The notes under the pieces were generated by a model. That model ran no database searches, had not been told where the DNA came from, and saw only the letters and a list, made by a program, of their open reading frames with translations. 64,000 nt of DNA from Pseudomonas chlororaphis subsp. piscium (GTDB lineage Bacteria > Pseudomonadota > Gammaproteobacteria > Pseudomonadales > Pseudomonadaceae). A program made the translations under genes and the position numbers. Positions within the stretch are counted from its first letter, which is position 1. Every line of letters starts with the position of its first letter. The stretch spans positions 3,100,001-3,164,000 of the forward strand of contig NZ_CP027707.1 of NCBI RefSeq assembly GCF_003850345.1. The letters run 5' to 3'. This document shows positions 40,479 to 49,657 of the stretch, one piece after another.

Positions 40479-40859
40479 TCAGTCGCGGCCGTCGAGTATG
40501 GCTTCAGCCTGTTGATGCAGGCTGAAGCTCTTGTCTGCATTGAGGGTGATCACACCTTCGCTGCACAGCCGCTTCAACACCTCGCGCACGCTGAGGAACG
40601 ACAGCGGGATATCCAGCTCCAGCAAATGACTGTGAATACCACGCACCCCCAGGGCGCGCTGGCTTTCGGCTGCCTGTAGCAAGGCATCGATGACTTTCAG
40701 GCGAATCAGGCTGGTGCGCAGGCCGAAGCTCTTGAGCAGGTGCCTGATGCGTTCGTTGCGGTTGCGCTCGGCTTGCTTGCCGAAGACACCGACACCAGCG
40801 TTCAGGGAGGACGCGGGTTGTGCGGTGTGGCCATCCGTTGGCAGTTGCGGGTCGTACAT
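40479..40859 (-). CDS. Fur-like winged-helix protein lacking the metal domain
   Basis: 126 residues. The middle, LKSFGLRTSLIRLKVIDALL, then RGIHSHLLELDIPLSFLSVREVLKRLCSEGVITL, has the Fur pattern (G-L-x-x-T-x-x-R, recognition helix with S-x-x-x-V-x-R-x-L-x-x-L, then G-x-I). The C-terminal His/Cys-rich dimerisation and metal-binding half of Fur is missing; the protein ends after KSFSLHQQAEAILDGRD. The first 30 residues are variable. It may be a metal-independent DNA-binding protein. Similar short proteins are annotated in Pseudomonas as Fe2+/Zn2+ uptake regulation proteins. Confidence 0.7.
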   Translation of the reverse strand: MYDPQLPTDGHTAQPASSLNAGVGVFGKQAERNRNERIRHLLKSFGLRTSLIRLKVIDALLQAAESQRALGVRGIHSHLLELDIPLSFLSVREVLKRLCSEGVITLNADKSFSLHQQAEAILDGRD

Positions 40860-41171
40860 GCAAAAACTCCTTTTCAGAGCCTGATCAGGAAAATGACGGG
40901 TGCTCTCATATAACTAGACGAACGAGCCGCACAAATCATGAGGAATCAGATGTAGAAAATTTGTCAGGCCTTTGTCGTCGCCAGGTTGACGGGCGATCGG
41001 CGCCTGGCGCGAGGCGGCTAAATTTTCCGTGGCGGTTTCGTCTGTAAGGGCAGGCGGGCCCTGGCTGTTGCCGGGCCGCGCCGTTCTTTCCAGGCTGGAA
41101 TCCGTGTCCCCTGTGCGTTCAGCGCATGCCGCGCCAGCCTTGGTTCTGCGTTTTTTCGATCAGGAGTCGGC
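40860..41171. other. Intergenic, pvdQ promoter region
   Basis: 312 bases between the divergent Fur-like and pvdQ genes. It contains a candidate PvdS site (listed separately) and no gene of its own. Confidence 0.4.
41019..41041 (+). promoter_or_regulatory. Candidate iron-starvation (PvdS) box for pvdQ
   Basis: GGCTAAAT with TAAAT at 41019-41023 and CGT at 41039-41041, a spacer of 15. The PvdS consensus as I know it is TAAAT-N16/17-CGT, so the spacing is one short. It lies 130 bases before the pvdQ start on the same strand. pvdQ is under PvdS control in P. aeruginosa, which supports the site. Confidence 0.4.
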
Positions 41172-43520
41172 GTGATTATTTCCAGCCAGTTGCCCAGGTT
41201 TTGCCTTGCGGGTTTGTTTCTGGGGCTGAGCCTTGCGGCTCAGGGGCGCGAGGTCCAGGGCGGCGAGGCGAGTGCCGACATTCGCCGTACCGGTTTTGGC
41301 GTCCCGCATATCCGCGCCGCCGACGAACGCGGCCTGGGTTATGGCATCGGCTATGCCTACGCTCAGGACAACCTGTGCCTGCTGGCCAATGAAGTGTTGA
41401 CGGTCAATGGCGAGCGTTCGAAGTATTTCGGCCCGCAGCAACAGACCGTCGAGCAGCGGGAAAACCTCACCAGCGACCTGTTCTTCAATTGGCTGAACAC
41501 GCCCCAGGCGGTGTTCGGCTTCTGGCAGGCGCAGACGCCGCAGGTGCGGCAACTGATCGAAGGTTATGTCGCCGGCTATAACCGCTCCCTGGCCGAGCGC
41601 CGGGCCCAGGGCTTGCCCGAGCAGTGCCAGGGTGACTGGGTGCGGCCGTTGACCGCCCTGGACCTGGTCAAGCTGACGCGCCGGCTGTTGGTGGAGGGGG
41701 GTGTCGGCCAGTTCGCCGAAGCCTTGGCAGGCGCGACACCGCCATCCGCCACGGCGCAGCTAAAGCCATCGGCCCAGTCCTTCGCCCAGGCGGATGCCCG
41801 CGGCCAGCGTTTCGCCCTGGACCGGGGTAGCAACGCGGTGGCCGTGGGGCGCGAGCGCTCGTTCAATGGCCGCGGCATGTTGCTGGCCAACCCGCATTTC
41901 CCCTGGGTGGGCGGCATGCGTTTCTACCAGATGCACCTGACCATTCCCGGCAAGCTGGATGTCATGGGCGCTGCCTTGCCCGGCCTGCCGATGATCAATA
42001 TCGGCTTCAGCCAGCACCTGGCCTGGACCCACACGGTGGACACCTCCAAGCACTTCACCCTGTACCGCCTGCAACTGGACCCCAAGGATCCGACCCGCTA
42101 CCTGCTCGACGGCAAGTCCCTGCCGCTGGACAAGCAGACGCTCAGCGTCAAGGTGAAGGGCGAGGACGGCCAGCTCACCACCCTCAGCCACAGTGTCTAC
42201 AGTTCGCAGTTCGGCCCGCTGGTGCAGTGGCCCGGCAAGCTGGACTGGGACAAGCGTTTCGCCTACAGCCTGCGCGACGCCAACCTGGAGAACGACCGGG
42301 TGCTGCAACAGTGGTACGCGATGAACCAGGCCCGCAGCCTCAAGGAGTTGCAGGCGTCCGTGCATCAGCTGCAGGGCATTCCCTGGGTCAACACCCTGGC
42401 CGTGGATGACCAGGGCCAGACCCTGTACATGAACCAGTCGGTGGTGCCCAATGTCAGCGCGGAAAAACTCGCACGTTGCAGCGACCCGCGGATCGGCACC
42501 CAGCTGATCATTCTCGACGGTTCCCGCGGCGCCTGTGCCTGGGACATCGACCCGACCGCCGCGCAACAGGGTATCTACCCGGCCAGCCAGCTGCCGCAAC
42601 TGTTGCGCAGCGATTATGTGCAGAACTCCAATGACTCGGCGTGGATGGTCAACCCGGCCGAGCCGCTGCAAGGCTTCTCGCCGCTGATCAGCCAGCAGGA
42701 CCTGCCGCTGGGGCAGCGGGCGCGTTTTGCCCTGAACCGTCTGATCGGCACGGGCAAAGCCGCGCCGCTGAGCGCCGCCGACCTCAAGCACATGGTGATG
42801 GACGATCAGGTGTACCAGGCCGGGCAGGTGATGCCGGACCTGCTGCAGTTCTGTGCCGCCGACCTGGGCAGCGATGCCCAGGCCCTGGCGCCGCTGTGTG
42901 CCAGCCTCAAGGCCTGGGACCGCAGCGCCAACCTGCAAAGCGGGGTGGGCCTGGTGCATTTCCAGAACGTCATGGAGCAGCTGGAGGCGGTCGACGACCG
43001 CTGGCGCGTGGCCTTCGATGCCCGGGACCCGCAGCATACGCCACGCGGCCTGGCGATCGACCGGCCGCCCGTGGCCAAGGCGCTGCGCGAGGCGATGCTG
43101 GCCTCGGTGCAACAGGTGGCCGAGTCGGGCCTGAAGGCCGACAGCCGCTGGGGCGATATCCAGGTGGTCAGCAGCGGTGGCCAACAGACGCCGATTCATG
43201 GCGGCCCGGCCAGCCTGGGGGTGTACAACGCGATCCAGAGCGTGCCCACGGCCGATGGCAAGCGTGAGGTGGTCAGCGGCACCAGCTACCTGCAAGTGGT
43301 GACCTTCGACGGCCAGGGCCCGCATGCCCAGGGCCTGCTGGCGTTTTCCCTGTCCAGCGACCCGGCGTCGCCGCACTCGCGGGACCAGACCGAGGCGTTC
43401 TCGAAGAAGCAGTGGAGTGTGTTGCCGTTCACCGAGCAGCAGATCCAGGCGGACCCGCAGTACCGGTTGCAGGTGATTCACGAAGTGGACGATCGGTTGC
43501 GCAAGGTCGCGACCCAGTAA
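41172..43520 (+). CDS. pvdQ: PvdQ-type acylase (pyoverdine maturation / AHL acylase)
   Basis: 782-residue Ntn-hydrolase of the penicillin acylase family, periplasmic. Signal peptide up to about residue 25 (FCLAGLFLGLSLAAQG). GVPHIRAADERGLGYGIGYA is in the alpha chain. The precursor is cut before S220 (DRG-SNAVAVG), the catalytic N-terminal Ser of the beta chain; later motifs LLANPHFPW, AWTHTVDTSKHFTLYRL and VQNSNDSAW match PvdQ as I recall it across most of its length. It removes the fatty acyl chain from pyoverdine precursors and can hydrolyse long-chain acyl homoserine lactones. The start is GTG at 41172 with CAGGAG 6 bases upstream. No other pvd gene lies here. Confidence 0.92.
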   Translation: MIISSQLPRFCLAGLFLGLSLAAQGREVQGGEASADIRRTGFGVPHIRAADERGLGYGIGYAYAQDNLCLLANEVLTVNGERSKYFGPQQQTVEQRENLTSDLFFNWLNTPQAVFGFWQAQTPQVRQLIEGYVAGYNRSLAERRAQGLPEQCQGDWVRPLTALDLVKLTRRLLVEGGVGQFAEALAGATPPSATAQLKPSAQSFAQADARGQRFALDRGSNAVAVGRERSFNGRGMLLANPHFPWVGGMRFYQMHLTIPGKLDVMGAALPGLPMINIGFSQHLAWTHTVDTSKHFTLYRLQLDPKDPTRYLLDGKSLPLDKQTLSVKVKGEDGQLTTLSHSVYSSQFGPLVQWPGKLDWDKRFAYSLRDANLENDRVLQQWYAMNQARSLKELQASVHQLQGIPWVNTLAVDDQGQTLYMNQSVVPNVSAEKLARCSDPRIGTQLIILDGSRGACAWDIDPTAAQQGIYPASQLPQLLRSDYVQNSNDSAWMVNPAEPLQGFSPLISQQDLPLGQRARFALNRLIGTGKAAPLSAADLKHMVMDDQVYQAGQVMPDLLQFCAADLGSDAQALAPLCASLKAWDRSANLQSGVGLVHFQNVMEQLEAVDDRWRVAFDARDPQHTPRGLAIDRPPVAKALREAMLASVQQVAESGLKADSRWGDIQVVSSGGQQTPIHGGPASLGVYNAIQSVPTADGKREVVSGTSYLQVVTFDGQGPHAQGLLAFSLSSDPASPHSRDQTEAFSKKQWSVLPFTEQQIQADPQYRLQVIHEVDDRLRKVATQ

Positions 43521-43545
43521 GCGCACTCAATCTGGCGTCAAGCGC

Positions 43546-43582
43546 AGGCCGCACCCGCGAGGGTAGCGGCCTTCAGCTTTTT
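43546..43582 (+). terminator. Possible pvdQ terminator
   Basis: AGGCCGC (43546-43552) pairs with GCGGCCT (43566-43572), with a T run (43578-43582) a few bases later. The T run lies inside the 3' end of the convergent fecR gene. Moderate only, because of the gap before the T run. Confidence 0.4.
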
Positions 43583-44571
43583 GGCGCGGTGCCTGGCAGC
43601 GAATTGATGACCGGATTGCCGTCCTGGTTGCGGGTCAGGTACACCGGCAACACCTTGGGCAGCGTGGTCACCAGGCTCTTGACCGCGGTGACGTCGTAGA
43701 TGCCGCCGACCCGAATGTCGGCCGTGGCGCTGTCGGCCAGCATCACCGGCTTGCTGAGGTAGCGGTTGATCAGCGGCAGGGCCTCGCCGAGCGCCAGGTT
43801 GTCCAGCACCAGCTTGCCCTGGCGCCAGGCCAGCGAGCTGTCGTTGGCATAGGTCTGGCTGATCTGCGGCTGGTAGTCGCCCCGGCGATAACGCGCCTGC
43901 ATGCCCGGATCGAGACGGAAGCCGCCATCGGGATGACTGTTGTCGCTGTTCACCAGTACCGAACCTTCCAGCAGGGTGACCCGTACCTGATCCTCGTACA
44001 TCCAGACGTTGAACTGGGTGCCGGTGACCCGGACTTCGCCGCTGGCGGCCTTGACCACGAACGGGTGGCTGCTGTCGTGGCTGACCTTGAAGAAGGCTTC
44101 GCCTTTTTTCAGGGTGACCCGGCGCTGGTCCTTGTAGTTGCTGTAGGTCAGCTCGGTGCCCAGGTTGAGTTCGACCTGGCTGCCGTCGGCCAGGGTTACC
44201 TGGCGCACGCTGCCATCGGCCTGGAAATGTTCGTAGGAGGAGGGCAGCCAGCCCAGGCTCCAACCGCTGTAGGCGGCCAGGGGCAGGGCCAGGGCGCTGA
44301 TCGCCGCGGCCATGCCGTAGGCGCGCCAGGGTTTGCGTGGCGCCAGGGGCAGGACGGTGGCGGTTTGCGGGCGTGGCAGATGGTCGGCGACTTCCCAGAT
44401 TTCCTGCATCGCTTCGTACTCGAAGGCATGCAGCGGATGGGCATCGCGCCATTGCTCGAAGGCCTGGCGTTCGGCGGCCGTACAGTCCGCGGCATGCAAA
44501 CGCATGCACCACTGCGCGGCGGCATCGGTGATGGCGTCGTATTCGGCTTCTGTGAGGTGCTGTTCGCTCAT
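43573..44571 (-). CDS. FecR-family anti-sigma/sensor protein, orphan
   Basis: 332 residues. The N-terminal FecR_N domain (about 8-65: AAAQWCMRLHAADCTAAERQ, then FEQWRDAHPLHAFEYEAM) binds an ECF sigma factor; a single span at about 86-103 crosses the inner membrane; the periplasmic FecR domain (VTLADGSQVELNLGTELTYS) and a short STN-like end (LSKPVMLADSATADIRVGG) follow. Such proteins relay ferri-siderophore signals from a TonB-dependent receptor to a sigma factor. Neither is adjacent. Convergence with pvdQ invites comparison with FpvR, the pyoverdine anti-sigma, but the sequence alone does not prove it. AGGAAGAG precedes the ATG. Confidence 0.88.
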   Translation of the reverse strand: MSEQHLTEAEYDAITDAAAQWCMRLHAADCTAAERQAFEQWRDAHPLHAFEYEAMQEIWEVADHLPRPQTATVLPLAPRKPWRAYGMAAAISALALPLAAYSGWSLGWLPSSYEHFQADGSVRQVTLADGSQVELNLGTELTYSNYKDQRRVTLKKGEAFFKVSHDSSHPFVVKAASGEVRVTGTQFNVWMYEDQVRVTLLEGSVLVNSDNSHPDGGFRLDPGMQARYRRGDYQPQISQTYANDSSLAWRQGKLVLDNLALGEALPLINRYLSKPVMLADSATADIRVGGIYDVTAVKSLVTTLPKVLPVYLTRNQDGNPVINSLPGTAPKS

Positions 44572-44952
44572 TGGCTCTTCCTGGTTTCGCGCATTCTACC
44601 CTTCGCAGCCAGGCTTGGAGAACCGCCGTCATGGCTGATGCCTATCAAAAGTGGAACTTATTTTTGCCCCGAAGCCCCTGAAACACAGGACTTTCGCCAG
44701 CAGTATCCACAGCTGGAGTGAAAAAATGATCAAAAACACAGGGGCCGCTGTCATCGCTACTGCCACCTTGGCTCGCCATCCTCGGCTGACGGCCTGTTCG
44801 TAGCTACTCCGTCAGTTCCTGGCATCGCCTGTGCGAGGTCATGGCGGAGGTTGACAGAGCGCGCGCAAAGCGTTGTTTAATCGTCGGGCGCACTCACCCA
44901 CGTGCATCCTCATACGCTGTAGCCCATTCCAATAATTAATCCGGAGCTCCAG
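44572..44952. other. Intergenic between divergent fecR and dpkA
   Basis: 381 bases, more A/T-rich near 44640-44760. A 25-codon frame (ATGATCAAAAAC at 44725) has no support. No ECF sigma gene or remnant was recognised here. Confidence 0.45.
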
Positions 44953-45990
44953 ATGTCTGTATCGCCCCTGGCTGTTGAAACACCGCAGGAACACCTGTCG
45001 CTCGAGGCACTGGTGAAGCTGTTGGAAACGATCTTCCTGCGCCATGGCACCAGCGCCGAAGTGGCGCGCAGCCTGGCGCAGAACTGTGCCGCTGCCGAGC
45101 GCGACGGCGCCCACAGTCATGGCGTGTTCCGTATTCCCGGTTATGTGTCGACCCTCAATAGCGGCTGGGTCAACGGCAAGGCCGTGCCGGTGGTCGAAGA
45201 CGTGGCCCCGGCCTTTGTCCGGGTCGATGCCGGCAACGGCTTCGCCCAACCGGCGCTGGCGGCGGCGCGCGGGCTGCTGGTGGAGAAAGCCCGCAACGCC
45301 GGGATCGCCATTCTGGCCATCCGAAATTCTCATCACTTCGCTGCGCTGTGGCCGGACGTCGAGCCGTTCGCCGAGGAAGGGCTGGTCGCCCTGAGCGTGG
45401 TCAACAGCATGACCTGCGTGGTGCCCCACGGCGCCGACCGGCCGTTGTTCGGCACCAACCCGATTGCCTTCGCCGCGCCCCAGGCCGCTGGCGATCCCAT
45501 CGTCTTCGACCTGGCCACCAGCGCCATCGCCCACGGTGACGTGCAGATCGCCGCGCGCAAGGGCGAACGCCTGCCGCCGGGCATGGGCGTGGACGGTCTC
45601 GGCCAGCCCACCGATGACCCGAAAGCCATTCTCGAAGGCGGTGCGCTGTTGCCGTTCGGCGGGCACAAGGGCTCGGCGCTGTCGATGATGGTCGAGCTGC
45701 TGGCGGCGGCGCTGACGGGTGGCAATTTCTCGTTCGAGTTCGACTGGTCCAACCATCCGGGCGCGAAGACGCCCTGGACCGGCCAGTTGCTGATCGTCAT
45801 CGATCCGAGCAAGGGCGCCGGGCAGAATTTCGCCGAGCGCAGCCAGGAGCTGATCCGGCAGATGCACGGCGTAGGGCTCAAGCGCCTGCCGGGGGATCGC
45901 CGCCATCGCCAGCGGGAAAAGTCCCTGCGCGAGGGGATTGCCCTGGACGCCGCGGAGCTCAAGCAGCTGCGGGAGTTGGCCGGGCTTTAA
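44953..45990 (+). CDS. dpkA: Delta1-piperideine-2-carboxylate / delta1-pyrroline-2-carboxylate reductase
   Basis: 345 residues of the malate/L-lactate/sulfolactate dehydrogenase family, which has its own NAD(P)H fold. AAAERDGAHSHGVFRIPGYV, NSHHFAALWPDVEPFAEEGL, VVNSMTCVVPHGAD, FGTNPIAFAAP, DLATSAIAHGDVQIAARKGE and FGGHKGSALSMMVELLAAAL match Pseudomonas DpkA as I recall it almost throughout. The enzyme reduces cyclic imino acids to L-pipecolate or L-proline in D-lysine/D-proline catabolism. CGGAG precedes the ATG; a strong terminator follows. Confidence 0.9.
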   Translation: MSVSPLAVETPQEHLSLEALVKLLETIFLRHGTSAEVARSLAQNCAAAERDGAHSHGVFRIPGYVSTLNSGWVNGKAVPVVEDVAPAFVRVDAGNGFAQPALAAARGLLVEKARNAGIAILAIRNSHHFAALWPDVEPFAEEGLVALSVVNSMTCVVPHGADRPLFGTNPIAFAAPQAAGDPIVFDLATSAIAHGDVQIAARKGERLPPGMGVDGLGQPTDDPKAILEGGALLPFGGHKGSALSMMVELLAAALTGGNFSFEFDWSNHPGAKTPWTGQLLIVIDPSKGAGQNFAERSQELIRQMHGVGLKRLPGDRRHRQREKSLREGIALDAAELKQLRELAGL

Positions 45991-46008
45991 AACGTGGTTT
46001 CAAAACGC

Positions 46009-46047
46009 AAGGACCAGGCGAGCGTGACGCTGGCCTGGTCCTTTTTT
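46009..46047. terminator. Bidirectional terminator between dpkA and the DUF883 gene
   Basis: AAGGACCAGGC (46009-46019) pairs with GCCTGGTCCTT (46033-46043), continued by TTTT. Both flanking genes converge on it. Confidence 0.9.
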
Positions 46048-46066
46048 CATCGGGCGGCAAGGCTAG

Positions 46067-46387
46067 TTACGAACGACGCCCCAGCAACAGGCCCACCACA
46101 AGGCCAAAGCCGGCGGAGATGGCCACGGTCTGCCACGGATGGCCGCCGATGTACTGCTCGGTGGCTTCCACCACCGGCTTGCTGCGCTCGCGCACGCTGG
46201 ACACCGAGTCCAGCGCCTGCTTGAGTTTCAACCCCACCTGCTGGCGCAGGTTTTCGCCTTCCTCACCCACCAGCGACGCGCTGTTTTTCAGGAGCTTTTC
46301 CGATTCTTCGATCAGCGCCTGAAGTTCGCTGAATGCCTGGTCCTTGATTTGTTCGTCAGCCGCTTGCGCGGCAGTTTTACGAGCCAT
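46067..46387 (-). CDS. DUF883 (YqjD/ElaB-like) membrane-anchored protein
   Basis: 106 residues: a long amphipathic helical region (ELQALIEESEKLLKNSASLV and QQVGLKLKQALDSVSSVRER), then the YqjD hallmark IGGHPWQTVAISAGFGLVVG and a C-terminal membrane span ending LLLGRRS. Members of this family are tail-anchored inner membrane proteins that associate with ribosomes and are induced in stationary phase in E. coli. Confidence 0.9.
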   Translation of the reverse strand: MARKTAAQAADEQIKDQAFSELQALIEESEKLLKNSASLVGEEGENLRQQVGLKLKQALDSVSSVRERSKPVVEATEQYIGGHPWQTVAISAGFGLVVGLLLGRRS

Positions 46388-46542
46388 TGAGTTACTCCTT
46401 GCGGGTCAGTGATGCGATGAACAATGGAGTTGCGGGGGGAGCGAAAAGTTGCAGCAATTTTGCGCACCCGTTCCATGCCAGCGGGAAAACCCCAGCCGTC
46501 ACAGTGTAAGATGTCGGCACTTTTACGCAGCAGGAAATTCCC

Positions 46543-46797
46543 ATGAGCTTCAATCTGGCCAACAAGACTCTCGCCGAGCGCGCAGAGATCGAAGATGAAA
46601 AGTCCCGTCTGTTCGAGCTGTGGCAGAGCAACCTGGGCAAGGCCAAGGGCGAAGCCGCGCGGTTGTTTGGCGAGCGCGGCAAGCGCAAGGGCAAATGGGC
46701 CGAATGGGTGCGCTCCGAGCTCGACGGCATGTCGCCGCCGGAATACGCCAACATGGTGCGCAGTGAAGTCAATCGCCTGATGGCGGCGAACAAGTAG
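46543..46797 (+). CDS. Small conserved hypothetical protein, charged helix
   Basis: 84 residues: MSFNLANKTLAERAEIEDEK, FELWQSNLGKAKGEAARLFG and KGKWAEWVRSELDGMSPPEY. It is highly charged and probably all helical, with no signal peptide or membrane span. CAGGAAA lies 8 bases upstream. Its last 29 bases overlap the 3' end of the convergent LysR gene, an unusual tail-to-tail overlap. Family not identified. Confidence 0.75.
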   Translation: MSFNLANKTLAERAEIEDEKSRLFELWQSNLGKAKGEAARLFGERGKRKGKWAEWVRSELDGMSPPEYANMVRSEVNRLMAANK

Positions 46798-47704
46798 CTT
46801 CGAAGCTGGCGACTATCGCCTCGCGCACTTTCAGCACCACCGGATCGATCTGCGCGCTGGTGCGCCAGCCCAGCTCGATCGGGTAACGCGGCAGGTCCAG
46901 CGGGCAGGGCAGCAGCGCCAGCCCGGTCAGTTCGGCGATGCTTCGCGCGGCATGGGCCGGAATGGTCGCCACCGCCTGGCTGCCCTTGAGCAGATGGGGC
47001 AGCGCGGCAAAATGCGTGGTCGAGGCGCAGACCTGGCGACTCAGTCCCAGGGCCGCCAGACCCTCGTCGGTAATCCCGATAAAACCTTGCGACGACACCA
47101 GCACATGCTCGCGGGCGACGAACTCGTCGAGGTCGATGGCCTGCTGTCTCGGGCTCAGGCTCGCCGGGTCCGCCAGGCACAGGTAACCACCTTCCCCCAA
47201 CACCTGACGGCTGAGCATGCGTTCGGCGAAACCGCCGGCGCTGATGGCCAGGTCGATGCTGCGCTGCAACAGCGCTTCGCCGACGATCTGGCTGTGGCTC
47301 TGGCGAAAGATCAGGCGCAGCTTCGGCGCCCGCCGGGCGACTTCCTCGATCAGGCGCCTGCCGTAGGCAATCTCGAAATCGTCCGACAGCCCGATCGCCA
47401 CCGAGCGCCCCTGATAATGGCTGGCATGGGGATCGACCATGGCCAGGCTCTGCCGGCATTTGTTCAGCGCCTCGCTGACCACCGGCTTGAGCTGGTTGGC
47501 CCGCAGGGTCGGCGCCAGGCCGCGCCCGGTGCGCACGAACAACTGATCGCCGTACAGCTCGCGCAAGCGCCGCAGCGCCGCGCTCATGGCCGACTGGGTG
47601 ACGCCCAGGCGGAGGGCGGCGCGACTGGCGCTGGATTCGTCATGCAGGGCTTCGAAGGCCTTGAGCAGGTTGAGATCGACCTGGGCGATATTCATCTGGT
47701 TCAT
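46769..47704 (-). CDS. LysR-family transcriptional regulator
   Basis: 311 residues of the NodD/SyrM-like branch: [20 protein letters not shown] starts the winged helix, [20 protein letters not shown] is the HTH, and [11 protein letters not shown] the wing. The effector domain begins near 90 ([18 protein letters not shown]). The start at 47704 (MNQMNIAQ) is in-frame with a second ATG at 47695. It is divergent from the nitrilase gene with 85 bases between and probably controls it. Its 3' end overlaps the convergent 84-residue gene. Confidence 0.9.
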   Translation of the reverse strand: MNQMNIAQVDLNLLKAFEALHDESSASRAALRLGVTQSAMSAALRRLRELYGDQLFVRTGRGLAPTLRANQLKPVVSEALNKCRQSLAMVDPHASHYQGRSVAIGLSDDFEIAYGRRLIEEVARRAPKLRLIFRQSHSQIVGEALLQRSIDLAISAGGFAERMLSRQVLGEGGYLCLADPASLSPRQQAIDLDEFVAREHVLVSSQGFIGITDEGLAALGLSRQVCASTTHFAALPHLLKGSQAVATIPAHAARSIAELTGLALLPCPLDLPRYPIELGWRTSAQIDPVVLKVREAIVASFEATCSPPSGD

Positions 47705-47789
47705 ATCATTCAGTATCAGGAGGGGCTTTCTGCATGATCGGCGAGCGCCGGACAATGGGCAACACTTCACCGCCACAGGAGCTTCCCCA

Positions 47790-48710
47790 ATGTCCAAGTC
47801 CGTTGTCGCCGCGTTGCAGATCGGCTCCCTGCCAGGGGGCAAGGCCGCTACCCTGGAGCAGATCCTGTCCTATGAGGACGCCATCATCGAGGCCGGCGCG
47901 CAGCTGGTGGTGATGCCCGAAGCCTTGCTCGGCGGCTACCCGAAAGGTGAGGGTTTCGGCACCCAGCTCGGCTATCGCCTGCCGGAAGGCCGCGACGCCT
48001 TTGCCCGCTATTTCGCCAATGCCGTCGAGGTGCCGGGCGCGGAAACCGAGGCCCTGGCTGGCCTGGCGGCGCGCACCGGGGCCAACCTGGTGCTGGGGGT
48101 GATCGAGCGCGCCGGCAGCACCCTGTATTGCACGGCGCTGTATTTCGACCCGCAGCACGGCCTGGTGGGCAAGCACCGCAAGCTGATGCCCACCGGCACC
48201 GAACGGCTGATCTGGGGCAAGGGCGACGGTTCGACCCTGCCGGTGCTGGACACCCAGGTCGGCCGGGTCGGCGCGGTGATCTGCTGGGAAAACATGATGC
48301 CGTTGCTGCGCACCGCGATGTATGCCAAGGGTGTGCAAGTCTGGTGCGCGCCGACCGTGGACGAGCGCGAGATGTGGCAGGTCAGCATGCGCCACATCGC
48401 CCATGAAGGCCGCTGCTTTGTGGTCAGCGCCTGCCAGGTGCAGGCGTCACCCCAAGAGTTGGGGCTGGAGATCGCCAACTGGCCGGCCGAGCGCCCGCTG
48501 ATTGCCGGCGGCAGCCTGATCGTCGGGCCGATGGGCGAGGTACTGGCCGGGCCGCTGGTGGGCCGTGCCGGCCTGCTGACGGCGCAGATCGACACCGCCG
48601 AGCTGGTGCGGGCGCGCTACGACTACGACGTGGTCGGCCACTATGCGCGCCCGGACGTGTTCGAGCTGACAGTGGACGAACGGGCCAAGGCCGGCGTGCG
48701 TTTTATCTGA
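47790..48710 (+). CDS. Nitrilase (carbon-nitrogen hydrolase)
   Basis: 306 residues of branch-1 nitrilases. The catalytic triad is E44 ([13 protein letters not shown]), K131 ([14 protein letters not shown]) and C165 (VICWENMMP). The length and the segment [13 protein letters not shown] fit true nitrilases, which convert R-CN to the acid and ammonia, rather than amidases; the substrate is open. AGGAG sits 8 bases before the ATG. Its last 8 bases overlap the 3' end of the convergent GNAT gene. Confidence 0.93.
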   Translation: MSKSVVAALQIGSLPGGKAATLEQILSYEDAIIEAGAQLVVMPEALLGGYPKGEGFGTQLGYRLPEGRDAFARYFANAVEVPGAETEALAGLAARTGANLVLGVIERAGSTLYCTALYFDPQHGLVGKHRKLMPTGTERLIWGKGDGSTLPVLDTQVGRVGAVICWENMMPLLRTAMYAKGVQVWCAPTVDEREMWQVSMRHIAHEGRCFVVSACQVQASPQELGLEIANWPAERPLIAGGSLIVGPMGEVLAGPLVGRAGLLTAQIDTAELVRARYDYDVVGHYARPDVFELTVDERAKAGVRFI

Positions 48711-49248
48711 GGCGGCGCCACTCCTCGCGGGTGATTTCCCAGATGTCCCGGGGCAATCGCCCGCAGACGAAGTCGTCTTCGTCACTGCGGATCAGGCGCA
48801 TGCCCGCGCGTTCGGAAATCCGCCGCGAGGCCAGGTTCGGCGCGGCCTTGGGCACCCGCATCACCTCGCGCCCCAGCACTTCGAACCAGTATTGGGTGAC
48901 CGCCGCACTGGCCTCGCTCATATAGCCCTGGCCTTGCCAGGCCGGAGCCAGCCAGAAGCCGCGGTTGTTGTCGGTCTGGTCCATCAGGCTGACATTGCCG
49001 ATCAATTGTTCGGGTGCGCTTTTCAGGCGGATCGACCAGTGCCATTCCTCGCCGCGCTCGATGGCCGGTAGCGCCAGGTCGCGCAGGTAACTCAGGGCGC
49101 CATCGACGGGATAGGGCCAGGGCACCCGGGCGTTGAGAAAACGCACCACTTCCCAGTGCGGGAACTGCTGCTGGACGGCATCCGCGTCGGCCAGTTCCAG
49201 CGGGCGCAGGATCAGGCGCTCGGTGTAGAGGGTGGGGGTCGGCTCCAT
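48703..49248 (-). CDS. GNAT acetyltransferase, RimJ/RimL type
   Basis: 181 residues: [20 protein letters not shown] opens the fold, [20 protein letters not shown] forms strand 4, and [20 protein letters not shown] holds the acetyl-CoA loop [14 protein letters not shown] near the end is typical. The protein probably acetylates an alpha-amine, perhaps of a ribosomal protein or antibiotic-like amine; target unknown. Confidence 0.9.
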   Translation of the reverse strand: MEPTPTLYTERLILRPLELADADAVQQQFPHWEVVRFLNARVPWPYPVDGALSYLRDLALPAIERGEEWHWSIRLKSAPEQLIGNVSLMDQTDNNRGFWLAPAWQGQGYMSEASAAVTQYWFEVLGREVMRVPKAAPNLASRRISERAGMRLIRSDEDDFVCGRLPRDIWEITREEWRRLR

Positions 49249-49301
49249 ATGAAAGCCTTTCTCCTTGCGGGCAATGACTTCAGGGGTAGTCCATCTGTTG
49301 T

Positions 49302-49559
49302 CTAGTCGAGCATCCAGCTACTGTCGCCTTCGGTGAGCGTGCCCCCGTGGCTGGTCGTATCTCCTTGCCTGGCAACCGCTTTCCCCTCGATGTCTTCAGT
49401 TGGTGAGCCAGTTTGGATGACGGCACCGCAACTGATGCCATCACCCACTCGGGCGACCGCTTTGCCATTGATAGAGGCACTTGTCGCCCCACTGACAACC
49501 GTTCCTGCTCCATGTATCGGGCAATCATGGCTATGCCCAACAAGTACAACTGGTTTCAT
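49302..49559 (-). CDS. PAAR-domain protein (type VI secretion spike tip), orphan
   Basis: 85 residues made up of one PAAR domain: GHSHDCPIHGAGTVVSGATS, INGKAVARVGDGISCGAVIQ, IEGKAVARQGDTTSHGGTLT. The repeated GKAVAR-x-GD and the conserved His/Cys (C13, H16, C44, H70) form the zinc-binding tip that caps VgrG and carries effectors. It has no C-terminal toxin extension. GAGGG lies 7 bases before the ATG. It is 98 bases downstream of the DUF6708-like gene. No VgrG, Hcp or Tss genes are in the window. Confidence 0.9.
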   Translation of the reverse strand: MKPVVLVGHSHDCPIHGAGTVVSGATSASINGKAVARVGDGISCGAVIQTGSPTEDIEGKAVARQGDTTSHGGTLTEGDSSWMLD

Positions 49560-49657
49560 GCAAGTTCCCTCTTTGAATCAACCTGGGTTGCCGCCAATGA
49601 GCGATGGTCTCGCTAATGTTTGGCAAGGTTTTGCTACGCCAGCTTGTCAGCAAAACG

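Noticed and set aside
44725..44802. 25-codon frame upstream of dpkA that might be a remnant of the sigma or receptor gene missing beside fecR
   Set aside because: No similarity to ECF sigma factors or TonB receptors is visible and it is on the opposite strand to fecR.
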